A DNA stretch of 64,000 nucleotides from Macrothele yani (lineage: Eukaryota > Arthropoda > Arachnida > Araneae > Macrothelidae): positions 143,675,240 through 143,739,239 of the forward strand of contig CM077013.1 in the NCBI GenBank assembly GCA_039090855.1, given 5' to 3'. The position numbers were made by a program, and so were the translations under genes. Under the pieces are notes generated by a model. That model had not been told where the DNA came from and searched no databases. It saw nothing but the letters and a program-made list of their open reading frames with translations. Below are positions 22,485 to 33,395 of this stretch, one piece after another. Every line of letters begins with the position of its first letter. Positions within the stretch are counted from its first letter, which is position 1.

Positions 22485-22945
22485 TTTTACGTTTTCCAAT
22501 CGTAGGTTGAAGAAGCGTATATGCTCCAGCTTTGCCCGGCAATCTATCCCCACGATAACCCACATAAAAATGGTTCGATTTCGATGAAATTTTAATATGT
22601 CGTAGGGAACTGCTGGGGACGAACCTTGTTGAAAATGGAAGAAATGGGGTCAAAGATCAAGACATAGGAGCGGGATCCATCCCATTCCACTTATGCGTCA
22701 TAACTTACGTAAAAATGATTCGATTGAGACAAAACTTTATCATGTTGCTCAGGAGGAATACTGAACCGGTCTTGTTGAATATCATCAAAATGGGGTCAAA
22801 GGTCAGGGCACAGGAGCGAGATTTATTTTACAACCATGATCCTCATAACTTGAGTAATAACTTGAGTAATGATTTCTGGTATGTTGGAAAGCGTATCAAA
22901 ATCATTGCATTGAATGATTTTACTAACTTGTCTGAAATATATATA
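22485..22945 (+). repeat. Dispersed repeat, copy 2 (inverted relative to 14790-15256)
   Basis: Same repeat as at 14790-15256 in the opposite orientation. Internally it contains two related segments, each with a (G)GGGTCAAAG(A/G)TCA core followed by (ACA)TAGGAGCGGGAT or CACAGGAGCGAGAT. This suggests an old tandem structure of about 135 bp. There is no coding potential. Confidence 0.75.
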
Positions 22946-22949
22946 TTTT

Positions 22950-23019
22950 TTGTTGGGGTTTAACGATCACCGTGAGCTACTCAATGGATTATAAGCAGTC
23001 GCCTGTCCCTAAATTAGGA
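22950..23019 (-). mobile_element. SINE 3' fragment, main family
   Basis: Only the tail half of the SINE is present: TTTAACGATCACCGTGAGC, CTCAATGGATTATAAGCAGT and CGCCTGTCCCTAAATTAGGA. It is cut off where a mariner fragment begins. Confidence 0.75.
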
Positions 23020-23215
23020 TCTGGAGATTTTAATGTGAAGGTGCACTTCGCTCAGGAAGGCCAATCGAAGTTGATGACGACAAAATAAAGGCATTGATTG
23101 AATCCAATCGGAGTTTAACGACACGAGAGATTGTTGAGAATCTGAACATATCGAAATCGAGCGTTGAAAACTACTCAAAGCTACTGGGATACGTTAGTAA
23201 GTTTGATATGTCGGT
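23020..23215 (+). pseudogene. mariner transposase fragment (second HTH region)
   Basis: Plus-strand translation gives a SGDFNVK piece, then after a frame change SGRPIEVDDDKIKALIESN and TTREIVENLNISKSSVENY. These match the linker and second helix-turn-helix of mariner transposases. About 60 codons remain. Both ends are lost and there is no catalytic domain. It differs in sequence from the mariner at 5762-7024. Confidence 0.75.
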
Positions 23216-23340
23216 ACTATATATAAAGGTATCGTGCTTCTTTCCGTTTGACTCCCGAGCCGGTGAGTGCATTTTTTAGTTGAGTTTTTACGTTGTGTTT
23301 ATTTCCGACCGAGCTGGTCATTGCTTATCACTGAGGTGCC

Positions 23341-25104
23341 ATGCAAATGGCGTCTTCCGGTGGTGGGGGACTTAGCAACGACCTCACTTCCGGGAAGCAC
23401 TCCACTTCTTCTTCCAGAGGCGTCACTACGCTGTCCGATCCAACTGGCGGTGATGCGCTCCTCATCTAGCGGTACGTCCGTACACTCTTCTCACGTCGAT
23501 TCGCTAACTTCTCCTAATACGTCAACTTCTACTGACTTTGCTACTACTGACGTTGCTATGGACGTCATTGATTCTGATGACATTCCTTCTATTCCTGCAC
23601 AACAGTCATCCTACACCACCTATTCTAAGGCAGTCACTACTTCTATTCCTATCCACTCCACTCCAACACAGCACCCCGGAGCGGCGGGCATGACGTCCTA
23701 TATTCGCCGAGAAGGAAACACCATCACTCTCGACATTCCTGATGATACTGCAGCTAGTGCTAACTTTAATTCTGCCTTGGATAAAGGTGTAGTGTTTGTT
23801 GCCTTACCGGCGACGCCGTTAAAGGTGTACTCCACTGCCCTGAAGAACAGGTTCAACCCACAAGCCATTTCTCATATGTTCCGGCGGGCCGGGACAGTTG
23901 TGGTGTACTTCAGTAAAGCTGAATATGCTACCACCATCCTACGTACAGGTCTCACTCTCGGTGATCAGTTCTTAGAGCCTACTCCTGTAGCGCAGCGACC
24001 TATCAACGTGTCATTCTATCCAGTGCCGCCGGAAGTCACGGATACAATGTTGTATGCCGTCCTCTCTACTCTTGGCCGTGTTGTAGGCACGGTGAAGACA
24101 TTCTCAGCAGCTCCAAAGGATCCCGACGACAAATCTATTTGTGGCATACGTCGCGTTGCGCGGGTCCTCTTCACAACTCCTGACAGCATTCGCACGATCC
24201 CAGTGCAGTTTAAAGTAAAGTGTTCTGGGCAGGTGCATTATATTGATCTCCTAACTGAATTTCATTGCAGCACCTGCAAAGCTTTTGGACACTTTTACAA
24301 AGATTGTCCTAAAGTTTCTTCGTATCCCAAGTCTGCAGTTCCAGTGGAGACTTCCAACCGGACCCAGGAGATGGTTTCCGCTCCAGTGCGTCCAACTGCT
24401 GTTCCACCAAGCCTAGACACTGTTCTTTCGTCTGCTGTTCTCCCACCAAAAGTGGATGAGACAAATTTCCCTCCTATACTTGCTCAGACTCACTTTCGTG
24501 CTCCCGATCCACCAGTGGAGTCCGCTGAAGGGAGTGTTACGTCAGAGGCAGATCTCTCTATTCCGGATAATGAAACTGCATATTTCAGTGCGGATCAAAC
24601 CATGAGCGATAGCTCGGAGCCTGAACACCAAGTACGACTGGAAAAGCGTCAAGCCCCGAAACCACCTTGTGCCCCCGCCAAGAGGGGACGAGCTCGCGTG
24701 AGCCCTACTCGATCTTCCCCCGGACCCGTACTTCACCCGCACGAGTCGTTGATTTTGAAACGTCACCGTACCCCACCGACGGAGTGGTGCCGTTTGACGA
24801 GTTTGCTGCCCAAATGTCTAGCCTTGAATTATCGCCTACACCATTGTCATACAAGGAACTTTATTCTCTCATGTGTGTCAAACAATATCCTGCTACAGCA
24901 CATAGCTTTGTCAAGCGACATGAGAATGATTTGCCAAATATTCTTCAGCAACTTACCTCTTTGGATAAAGTTCTTGATGTCTGTGCCAAACCGTCTGGCC
25001 ACTTGAGTGCGGCTGGCAAACACATCCGGCAGCACATCCATCTACTTCAAACAACTGTCACAAAAGCTATGACACCTACAAGTGACCTACTACTTTCAAG
25101 GTAG
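23341..25104 (+). pseudogene. LINE ORF1 (gag-like, single CCHC zinc knuckle), frameshifted
   Basis: ORF1 proteins of this type bind the element RNA. The start is the ATG at 23341 or 23347, the latter aligned with the start in the second copy. A 2-nt deletion near 23460 (GCTCCTC against GCTCCCCTC in the second copy) shifts the frame, so the long open frame begins upstream at 23267. The middle region resembles an RRM-like fold (VVFVALPATPLKVYSTAL, LGRVVGTVKTF). Near 24265-24310 there is a knuckle CSTCKAFGHFYKDC, spacing CX2CX4HX4C. A second frameshift near 24700-24780 moves the C-terminal part into the frame ending at 25104, with LLQTTVTKAM. The N-terminal third is Ser/Thr rich. Confidence 0.8.
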
Positions 25105-28100
25105 TTTCGCTGAACTGCCGGGGTTTGGCACCCCTGACGCAAACTCAAAAGTGTATGAAGACTTGTCGGCAGTGAACGCTGACGTTCTTCTCGTTCAAGA
25201 AACGAAATGCTCTAATACAACGCCATTCCATCGTTGGCATAGTTGGCCTTTTAAGTTCTTCCATGCGTATAGACGGTTGCAATCCGGTGGTGTTGCCATT
25301 GGCATCCACAACCGTTTGCTTCACTCACTGACTACAGTCTCTGTAAATAATTTATACCTTGATTTGTTACAATGTTGTGTATTCTGTATTGATCATATTA
25401 CCTATCACATATTTAATATTTATATTCCTGCAGATGAATCTCTCATTGACCCCCTATTTCAATGTTTACGTTCAGCACTTACAGCAATTCCCCCTGGTGA
25501 TTTTTATGTCTTAGGAGGAGACTTCAATTGCACTTTGTTCCCGTCGTTGGACCGCAGCGGGTCCCTAAGAGAATTTCGTCCTATCTTAGTCGATCAGCTT
25601 ACGCTACTCCTCTCCGAACATCATCTTGTTGACTCATTCCGTCATTTTCATCCAAACACGGTTTCATATACCTGGAGCAATTCACCTCGGCAAAGTTCGT
25701 CAGCGGCCCGGTTGGACCGAATTTACGTCTCCTCCGAGCTGCTCCCTTCATCTACGGAGGCACGGCATGTGCCAACCACCTCGTCTGATCACAGAGCGGT
25801 GACGCTGTCTATCTGCGTTTCTGCACTGCCAATTACTTTACAGCGTACCTGGTCCTTTGATGATGACTTGCTTCAGGATGAAACTTTCTGTACCACAATC
25901 CGTCAATTCTTGGATGATCGTCGTCACCTTCTCGCCACAACACCAAGCGCACTCAAGTTGTGGCTCGACATTAAGTTTGAGCTTCGTATGTTAATCCGAC
26001 AATACTCATTTGCTGCCCGTACTGAACGTGGTATGCAAATCAGCAACCTTCGTGGGATCCTTTCCTCGATGTCTCTCACTGATCCATCATATCCTGAAGT
26101 ACAGGATGCCCTTAGAGCGCTGCTTCATCCGATGGCACAGCAAGCTCTCTATAAGATGAAATTACTTAATCTTTCCTCAAAAGCTCACTCATATGAATTT
26201 CTCTCTCGCACAGAAAGACTACGGCGTTCATCTACTACCCTCCGACATCTCCGTCTGTCTGATGGAACTATTTCATCAGTCTCAGCCACTATCTGCACAC
26301 AGGTTCGTCAATTTTTCCAAGATAAATTCCGAGCGGTAGTGCAGACTCACTCTCTTTCATCATCCCCCCTTCGTAGTGCTCTTCCGCAGGTCCCCTCACA
26401 ATTCTGTCCTTCTCTTCTAGCGGCCTTTTCCCCCACTGAACTCAGAGAGGCTTTTGCCTCTCTAAATCCTCATGCCTCTCCTGGACCTGACGGCCTTCCT
26501 CTCTCCTTTTAGCGTGCTTTTCTTCCATCTCTTCTCGCCTTCCTTCTCGCCTGTTTCTCCGCAGCTCAATCTTCTTCTGCACTGCCGCCGGAGTTTACGG
26601 TGGCCCACGTCATTATTTTGCCGAAGAAGGGAGACCCCCTGAACCTGCAAAATTAGCGTCCTATTTCCATTCTTAATCTCGACTATAAATTCTTTACTAA
26701 ACTCCTTTCCAGTCGTTTGAATCTTGTTCTTCCTTTCATCCTTTCGCCCGACCAGTCATACACTGTGCCTGGTCGGTCTATCGCTAAAAACATCTTTTTT
26801 GTTCACAACCTTGTTTTTCTTGCTCGTAAATTTTCTGAACCACTTGCCTTGCTTAACATTGATCAAAAATCAGCCTTAGATAACATTTCTCACGACTATC
26901 TTTCTGTTACTCTTCATAACTTTGGTTTCCCCTCTTCTTTGGTTACTCTTTTACTTAGTCTCTATCGGGGCGCCCATTTTCATGTCCGGGCGGCCTCCTT
27001 TCTGACGGCTTCAATTCCTTTTCAACGCGGAATTAGGCAGGGTTGCCCCCCCCTCGGGGCAACTTTTTGCATTAGCCTTTGAACCGTTCCTGATTGCTGT
27101 TCATCGCTCTCTTCGATCTTCGCTGCCGCCTACCGTAGCAAGTACGCGACATCACGAATATACTTTCTCCGCTTATGCAGACGATGCGACGTTTTGCATC
27201 AGGAGAGAAGCTCAGTTTGAGGACTTGCTCATCACCTATCACCAATATGCTGCTGTTTCGGGAGCATCACTTAATGTCTCTAAGAGTACTGGTCTCTGGT
27301 GCGGATCTTGGATAGGCCGCACTGACTCCCCTTGGGGAGCGGTGTGGTCATCCTAGACCCAGAAGATCCTCCGCACCTATGCTGGTCATCCGTTTACCGC
27401 AGGACAAGCTACATGGACCAACCTTTTCCCAAGGCTTCGGCGCCGAGCTGCGTATTGGCGTTTCGTTTTTCCATTTACATCTTATTTTCAACGTGCTCAT
27501 ATTGTCCAGCGTTACCTGCTTTCACTATGTACATATTCATGGAATTCAACAGTTTCCTTGGCCTCTCGCCTTACTGACATCAATAGTCAGTTCACTTCCG
27601 TCATCTGGCAGTCCAAGCATTGGTCGGCGGCCCAGACATTGTATCTTCCTGCGTCGCATGGTGGCATCCGGCTCATTGATATTCATCAATACTATAGAGC
27701 GTACCGTATTACCAATTTTCTTCGTCTGCTTACCTTTCCCTCTCCTTCTCTCGTGATTACTTTCGATGCACTCCTTTCTGTCCATGATCCGTCCTTCACT
27801 TTTCTTCTTTTCCTCCGCATGGATTTTTACACCCTTCCTTCCTCTAACATTCCGTCTACTATCTCTGAAGCTCTTAAGTTTTTCCGGTCCCTTCCTCTTT
27901 CCCGGGCTCCTCCTGTCACTACTCTTGATCTCCATGTCGAACCACTCTTCTTTTTGTCACTGATCCACCCTCCTAACCAACCTTTCTTTCTCCTCCCACT
28001 CTGGGTTCATTCTGGCATCTTAACAGTTAACGCCCTGATTACTGCTAATCTCTCTTGGAAACCCATTACTTCCCTTTTTCCTACTCCTACTCTTCCTCCT

Positions 28101-29110
28101 TCTCTCGAGGAGGAGTATGCCCTCCTTCGTACTTCCCTCCTCTCTCTATACCCTGCTTTGGTTACTGCCGACGGACTCCGTGTTGTCTCTCGACCCAGTC
28201 TTCCTATTCCTTTCTTTCTTCCTCTCTTTGACTCTGTCGCCCCTGTGCTTTCCTTCACCACTGCCTCCCTCTATCGTTTTCTCCGTTCACCTTCGGATCT
28301 TCCACAACCCGTCTCTGACTTCTCTCCCTCGCTTTCCATGACCGTCTGGTCAGCTTCCTCTTCTCATCTCTCCTCTCCGCTCGAGCGCAATCTTCACTGG
28401 CGTTTCCTTCACCGGCGTCTCGCTGTTCCCCATCTTCTCTTCCGTATGTCTCTGGTCTCTTCTCCACTCTGCTCTTTCTGTGGTAATGTCGGTGATGTTT
28501 ACCACACCTATTGCCACTGCCCTATCCTGCTTCCTCTTCTGAATTCTGCTTTCCGCCTGGCTGGCCTCATCGTTTCTCAAGATCTTCCATTCCAAGCATA
28601 TCCGTGGCTTCTATTAACGAGCATCCGCCAACACGTCTACCAAATACCTGCTGTTTTCTTTTTGTACTTGTCAAACATGTCATTCATATGTTTCATCAAT
28701 CACAACGTTCTGCATCGCAGCCACTTTCCATTCTGCAGGCCGGAAGTCGTTTGCTATCTTGCTTTCGAGGCCGAATAGTTGCACGCCTTCGACTTGAATA
28801 TAACACCGCCATATCGTCAAATTCTCTCACAACATTTCACACCACCTGTCAAACATGTCATTCATATGTACTTGTCAAACATGTCATTCATATGTTTCAT
28901 CAATCACAACGTTCTGCATCGCAGCCACTTTCCATTCTGCAGGCCGGAAGTCGTTTGCTATCTTGCTTTCGAGGCCGAATAGTTGCACGCCTTCGACTTG
29001 AATATAACACCGCCATATCGTCAAATTCTCTCACAACATTTCACACCACCTGGGCCGAGCACTCAGGATGGTTTACGGTGGATGGAAATTCTGTCCGTCT
29101 CGCCATTTGA
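25097..29110 (+). pseudogene. LINE ORF2 (endonuclease, reverse transcriptase, C-terminal zinc finger), disrupted
   Basis: The endonuclease begins VVSLNCRGL (25102) and shifts frame before LLVQETK. It continues through GGDFNCTLFPSLDRSG near 25515 and ARLDRIYVSS and SSDHRAV near 25710-25800. RT starts at SPGPDGLPL (26477). A stop follows at 26510-26512 and another at 26653-26655. Then come DYKFFTKLL, LNIDQKSALDN (motif A; a Lys appears changed) and RGIRQGCPP. A C-run at 27044-27052 causes a frameshift, after which FALAFEPFL and the catalytic AYADD (about 27175) follow. The last open stretch (27558 on) includes a cysteine finger CSFCGNVGDVYHTYCHC near 28470-28520. The frame from 28511 to 29110 gives the C-terminus and includes a 68-codon duplication. 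Confidence 0.8.
28663..29053 (+). repeat. 204-bp tandem duplication, near-perfect, in frame
   Basis: 28663-28849 and 28867-29053 read the same, with a period of 204 bp (68 codons). The 21-nt block GTCAAACATGTCATTCATAT plus G occurs three times, at the start of each copy and once more at their junction. Because 204 is a multiple of three, the ORF2 C-terminal frame stays open through both copies. Confidence 0.93.
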
Positions 29111-30515
29111 GTATATGTTGTGTGGTTTTTTTTTGTGTTTGGTTGCACTAAGTCCAGGGTGTCTTTCGTTAGATATTTGTTTCACTGTGCCAAGAGTGCT
29201 CTGTGTTTTTATTTTTTTCTGAGTAGCCATACTGTGGCAACCTACATACGCATAATTATGGCAACATGTTAATATTGTATTGTGTTGTACATACTTGAGT
29301 TTCGCACCACAGTACGTGTTTTTTCTTCTTCCTATTATGACCCCATTTATGATTAATGTTACTTGCCTGCTGTTTTCTGTAAATATCGTATTTGTTTGTA
29401 CGTACTTTTACATAGTTATTATAGTTTTATCCGTGTTATAGGCGAACATGTTATTATCGTATTACTCTGCAAATGTGCTGTACATTTTTCTAGTGTATTC
29501 TTTCTTGTTCTCTGTATCAGCATGATGACATTGTACCTCTTTCATAACCTAGGGTCTGCACCTCTCTGGTAGATTTCATTTGCATAGCTTCCCTGAGTGA
29601 TAATTGTGTTACATATGTACTTTAACGATATTAACCACTCTGAGTGTTCTATTCATTTTATTAGTCGTGTTTCTTCTATTTTAAGAACAGAGTGTAGAAC
29701 TGCGTCATCCTTTTCTTTCTTTCAATATGTTGAAAACAACATGACTTTTTTAAAGGTGGTATACTGTTCACGAGACGTTGACTCATCAAGCTTTTGATTT
29801 TTGTTTCCGCCAGGTTGTATTCACTGTTCTCTAATGTTTTGTTTTTTCACTCACCGTACCTAGTGTGTATTGTGTCTTTACTGTTTTCTTCAGTTTGCTT
29901 TTTTTCTTCGCCAATGTCGAGTAACATTGTGTGTACTGTTAATTAACTTTGTGTGGCAACATGTTGTACAAATTTCCTTTTTTCTTACATTGCATGTTAT
30001 ATGTGATTTTCCTCAAGAACATATTTTTATCCTGTAGTATGTCATTATGTCTTATTAGGTGAGTCGTGTTCTGTGACGATATTATCTCCGTTAGCATCCC
30101 TGTATTTTCTGATCAAAGTTCTTGTTGTGTCACCGACTTTGCGATGTTGTATCTTGTGCTTTGTGTATTGTTTTTGTTTATTACATACATCGTTGTATTT
30201 ACTTACATTCTCTGTTCTAGCACACTCTCCCAAAATCATTTTGTTATTTGCTCTCATATGCTAAATATGCTTCCTGTGTTTCTCTAGTTGTAATTCACGT
30301 ATTATGGGGCTGCACGTGACCCCAGATTCCTGTACCATTACGATACTCATAGAATGCTTGCCTGCATTCGTGTTTTTATTATTTTAATCTGGGTAGCTTT
30401 ACTCTCTGTCATGTGTACATATCATTATAAACGTCAAGTGTATTTTTATGTTTTTGATGGGCGCGAACATAAATGATGTAACAGCCTATTTTCTTAAATA
30501 AAATTTGTTGAAACC
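29111..30515 (+). other. Presumed LINE 3' untranslated region
   Basis: T-rich sequence of about 1.4 kb after the ORF2 stop, with no long frame of note and a polyadenylation hexamer at 30497-30502. Membership in the LINE is inferred from its position between the ORF2 stop and the leader of the next copy, not from alignment, since no other copy of this region is in the window. Confidence 0.55.
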
Positions 30516-30588
30516 CACATGACCTCGTTTGTTTTGCTCCTCATTTTTGTGTATAAAGTAACGTTCTCTAATTTGTGTGTTTACGAAG

Positions 30589-31577
30589 TATAAAGGTACC
30601 GTGTTTCTTTCCGTTTCACTCCCGAGCCGGTGAGTGCATTTTAGTTGAGTTATTACGTTGTGTTTATTTTCGCCCGAGCTGGTCGTTGCTTATCACCGAG
30701 GCCCCATTGCAAATGACGTCTTCCGGTGGTGGGGGACTTAGCAACGTCCTCACTTCCGGGAAGCACTCCACTTCTTCTTCCAGAGGAGGCGTCGCTACGC
30801 TGTCCGATCCAACTGGCGGTGATGCGCTCCCCTCATCTAGCAGTACGTTCGTACTCTCTTCTCACGTCGATTCGCTAACTTCTCCTAATACTTCAACTTC
30901 TACTGACCCTGCTACTACTGACGTTTCTATGGACGTCATCGATTGTGGTGGCATTCCTTCTTTTCCTGCACAGCAGTCATCCTCCACCACCTACTCTACA
31001 GCAGTCACTAATTCTATTCCTATCCACTCCACTCCAACACAGTACGCCGGAGCAACGGGCATGGCGTCCTACATTCGCCGAGAAGGAAACACCATTACTC
31101 TCGACATTCCTGATGATACTGCAGCTAGTGCTAACTTTAATTCTGCCTTGGATAACGGTGTAGTGTTTGTTGCATTATCGGCGACGCCGTTAAAGGTGTA
31201 CTCCACTGCTCTGATTAATAGGTTCAACTCACAAGCCATTTCTCATATGTTTCGGCGGGCCGGAAGAGTTCTGGTGTACTTCATTAAAGCTGAATATGCT
31301 ATCACCATCCTGCGTACAGGTTTCACTCTCGGTGATCAGTTCTTAGAGCCTACTCCTGAAGCGCAGAGACACATCAACGCGTCATTCTATCCAGTGCCAC
31401 CGGAAAACACAGATACAATGTTGTATGCCGTGCTCTCTACTCTTGGCCGTGTTATAGGCACGGTGAAGACATTCTCAGCAGCCCCAAAGGATCCTGACGA
31501 CAAATCCATTTGTGGCATACGTCGCGTTGCGCGGGTCCTCTTCTCAACTCCTGACAGCATTAGCACGATCCCAGTAC
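30589..31577 (+). mobile_element. Tx1/L1-like LINE, second copy, 5' part only
   Basis: Begins with the same leader as the copy at 23221 (TATAAAGGTACCGTG) and matches it through most of ORF1. It breaks off at 31577 in the middle of ORF1, where a Tc1 relic takes over. Loss of the 3' part is opposite to normal LINE 5' truncation, so a later deletion or recombination is more likely than incomplete reverse transcription. Confidence 0.85.
30713..31577 (+). pseudogene. LINE ORF1 N-terminal part
   Basis: The start ATG is at 30713, in frame with the long open reading frame. About 288 codons remain: the Ser/Thr-rich N-terminus (SSGGGGL onwards) and the RRM-like middle up to STPDSISTIPV. The zinc knuckle is missing. 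This copy keeps the frame that is broken by a 2-nt deletion in the copy at 23341, so it shows the original reading frame. The open frame past 31577 to 31633 is Tc1 sequence read in the wrong direction. Confidence 0.82.
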
Positions 31578-32340
31578 CTTCACCGAGCTGTTGCCGTAAA
31601 GTCGGGAACACAGAGTTGTCGAGAATATCATAAGCGTTAAGATTCCCAGGCACTGAAAAACAGCCTCAAGGACTGCGTCCACCAAAAAACGTCGTAGCTA
31701 GCACAACACAGCAGTCGGGCAAGTACCATTCACTTGGCAACCAGCTTCGTTCGTCAGACTGCTAGGTGGTGAACCGCAAGTCATCATTCCAGGAAACGCG
31801 TTTCCACTTCTCCAAAGTCCATTGGCGCCGAATTTTAAACCACTGCAACCGACGTTTGGCGTTGGTCTTGCTGATGTCAGGCTTGTGCATTACGGCTACG
31901 CCATGAAAACCAATTGCTTTCAGCACTCGACGAAACGTTATGGTGGTGAGTTTGCTTTTATGGACCTTTTGGAACTCGATGGGGCCGCCCCGGTGGCGCA
32001 GTGGTCTAAGCGAAGGCCTCTGATCATTCGTCCGAACGGGGTCCGGGTTCGAATCCCGGTGAGGCATGGATGTTGTGTTTGTCTTACGGCACTGACTCTC
32101 TCCCTTCCTTGGAACCAGTGACCCTAAATTAGGGACGGGCGACTGCTTATAGCCCATTGAGTTGCTCACGGTGGTCGTAAAACCTCCAATCAAAAAAAAA
32201 AAAAAAAAAAGAACTCGATGGGAAGAGTTGCAACCGAGGACATACGATTTTATCACACTAACCACTTCTGACCTCGGCGTTCCAGATATGTCAAATTAGG
32301 TCGCCTACCAGGTGGATATTGTAATGTTCTTGCCCCTTGA
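31578..32340 (-). pseudogene. Tc1-like transposase relic, interrupted by a SINE
   Basis: Minus-strand translation gives Tc1 signatures on both sides of the SINE at 31984-32210. Downstream of it (31980 to 31762) are FRRVLKAIGFHGVAVMHKP, RRQWTLEKWKRVSW and NDDLRFTT (first Asp). Further down, 31655-31578 has FSVPGNLNAYDILDNSVFPT and LRQQLGEG. The end of the protein, with the second Asp and the Glu, is missing because the relic stops at the LINE fragment. There are several stops. The upstream limit is uncertain. Confidence 0.72.
31984..32210 (+). mobile_element. tRNA-derived SINE with intact target duplications
   Basis: Full-length copy. It starts GCCGCCCCGGTGGCGCAGTG (box A region), has box B GGTTCGAATCCC, a conserved body (CTTACGGCAC, CCCTAAATTAGGGACGGGCG), and ends CCTCCAATC plus an A-run of 19. 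A 12-bp duplication GAACTCGATGGG lies at 31972-31983 and 32211-32222. It is inserted in the Tc1 relic, so it is younger than that. Confidence 0.95.
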
Positions 32341-32407
32341 CATTTCCACTTCACAGTGACATCATTTATATTCGATTTGGGCAGCTGCAGCAGGCCGTAC
32401 ACTTACC

Positions 32408-32600
32408 GAACTGGCTCGTCGCTGAGATGGCATCTTATGATCGTGCCACATTGAAAGTCACTGAGCTTTGCCGTATAGCCCATTCCACTGTTCATGCTTG
32501 TCCATGAACTGACTTGTTGCTAAGATGGCATCATAACCGTGCCACGTTGAAAGTCACTGAGCTCCGCAATACGGCCCTTTCTACTGTTTATGCTTGTCTA
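32408..32600. repeat. Diverged tandem duplication, about 95-bp period
   Basis: Two segments (about 32408-32502 and 32503-32600) share GAGATGGCATC / AAGATGGCATC, CGTGCCAC(A/G)TTGAAAGTCA and CTGAGCT. They may derive from the 5' part of the adjacent Tc1 relic, but I cannot show that. Confidence 0.65.
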
Positions 32601-32747
32601 TCATGTTTGTCAGTCTACATGCATCTTCGTATACTTGTACGAGCAGGGCTACCCGGTATCTCCCGGGTAAATATTCGTGGAATCACCAAGTTCAGCTGGG
32701 GAAATTTTATGAATGAAAAATGTATTCCTGTAATTTTCTTGTTACTA

Positions 32748-33345
32748 CCAAATTTGGTGATTCTAAATTGAAAACTGTAGAATTTTTTTATACTAAATTT
32801 GGTGGTTCTAAATTGAAAACTGTAGAATTTTTTTCGAAAATTTTGTATGGAGGGCGCCTTGACATCTCGGCTCCGACCCCTTCCAAAAGCTGCCTACGGT
32901 CTGCGTCAGAGTACCATGAGATAGAATACCAAATTGGGAGCCGCCCCGGTGGCGCAGTGGTCTAAGGCGCTAGCCTCTGATCATTCGTCCGTAAGGGGTC
33001 CGGGTTCGAATCCCGGTCAGGCATGGATGTTGTGTTTGTCTTACGGCGCTGGCTCTCTCCCTTCCCTGGAACCAGTGACCCTAAATTAGGGACGGGCGAC
33101 TGCTTATAGCCCATTGAGTTGCTCACGGTGGTCGTTAAACCTCCAATCAAAAAAAAAAAAAATTTGGTGGTTCTAAATTGAAAACTGTAGACATTTTAAC
33201 TAAAATAATGAAAATTTTGTGTGGGGGCCCCTTGACACACCCCCGGAGCTCCGATCCCTTCCAAAACTATTCTATGGTCTAAGTTAGAGTATCATGAGAT
33301 AGTATACCAAATTTGGTGGGTCTAAGTTGAAAACTGTAGACTTGT
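32748..33345. repeat. Tandem subunits related to the foldback element at 9176-9850
   Basis: Three to four units share CCAAATTTGGTGGTTCT, AAATTGAAAACTGTAGA, AAAATTTTGT(A/G)TG and ACCATGAGATAG(T/A)ATACC with the arms of the foldback element. Here they run as direct repeats. The GTCGACGAA subterminal repeats are absent. A SINE at 32940-33162 splits the array. Confidence 0.78.
32940..33162 (+). mobile_element. tRNA-derived SINE, main family
   Basis: Full-length copy starting GCCGCCCCGGTGGCGCAGTG, with box B GGTTCGAATCCC and an A-run after CCTCCAATC. It interrupts the foldback-type subunit array. The left flank AAATTGGG and the right flank AAATTTGG probably represent an imperfect target duplication. 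Confidence 0.93.
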
Positions 33346-33395
33346 ATAGCGGACAAAAAAACAAACAAATATACAAACTTTCACTTTTATATATA

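Larger units (their letters stand above)
23221..30515 (+). mobile_element. Tx1/L1-like LINE, long but inactivated copy
   Basis: The element carries a 5' leader (from TATAAAGGTAT), ORF1 with a zinc knuckle, ORF2 with endonuclease and RT, and a 3' region of about 1.4 kb with AATAAA at 30497-30502. The 5' start is fixed by comparison with the second copy, which begins with nearly the same leader at 30589. The exact 3' end is unclear. ORF1 and ORF2 carry several frameshifts and stops. Clade assignment (Tx1/L1 group) is inferred from the ORF2 motifs SPGPDGLPL, LNIDQKSALDNISHDYL and AYADD. Confidence 0.82.
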
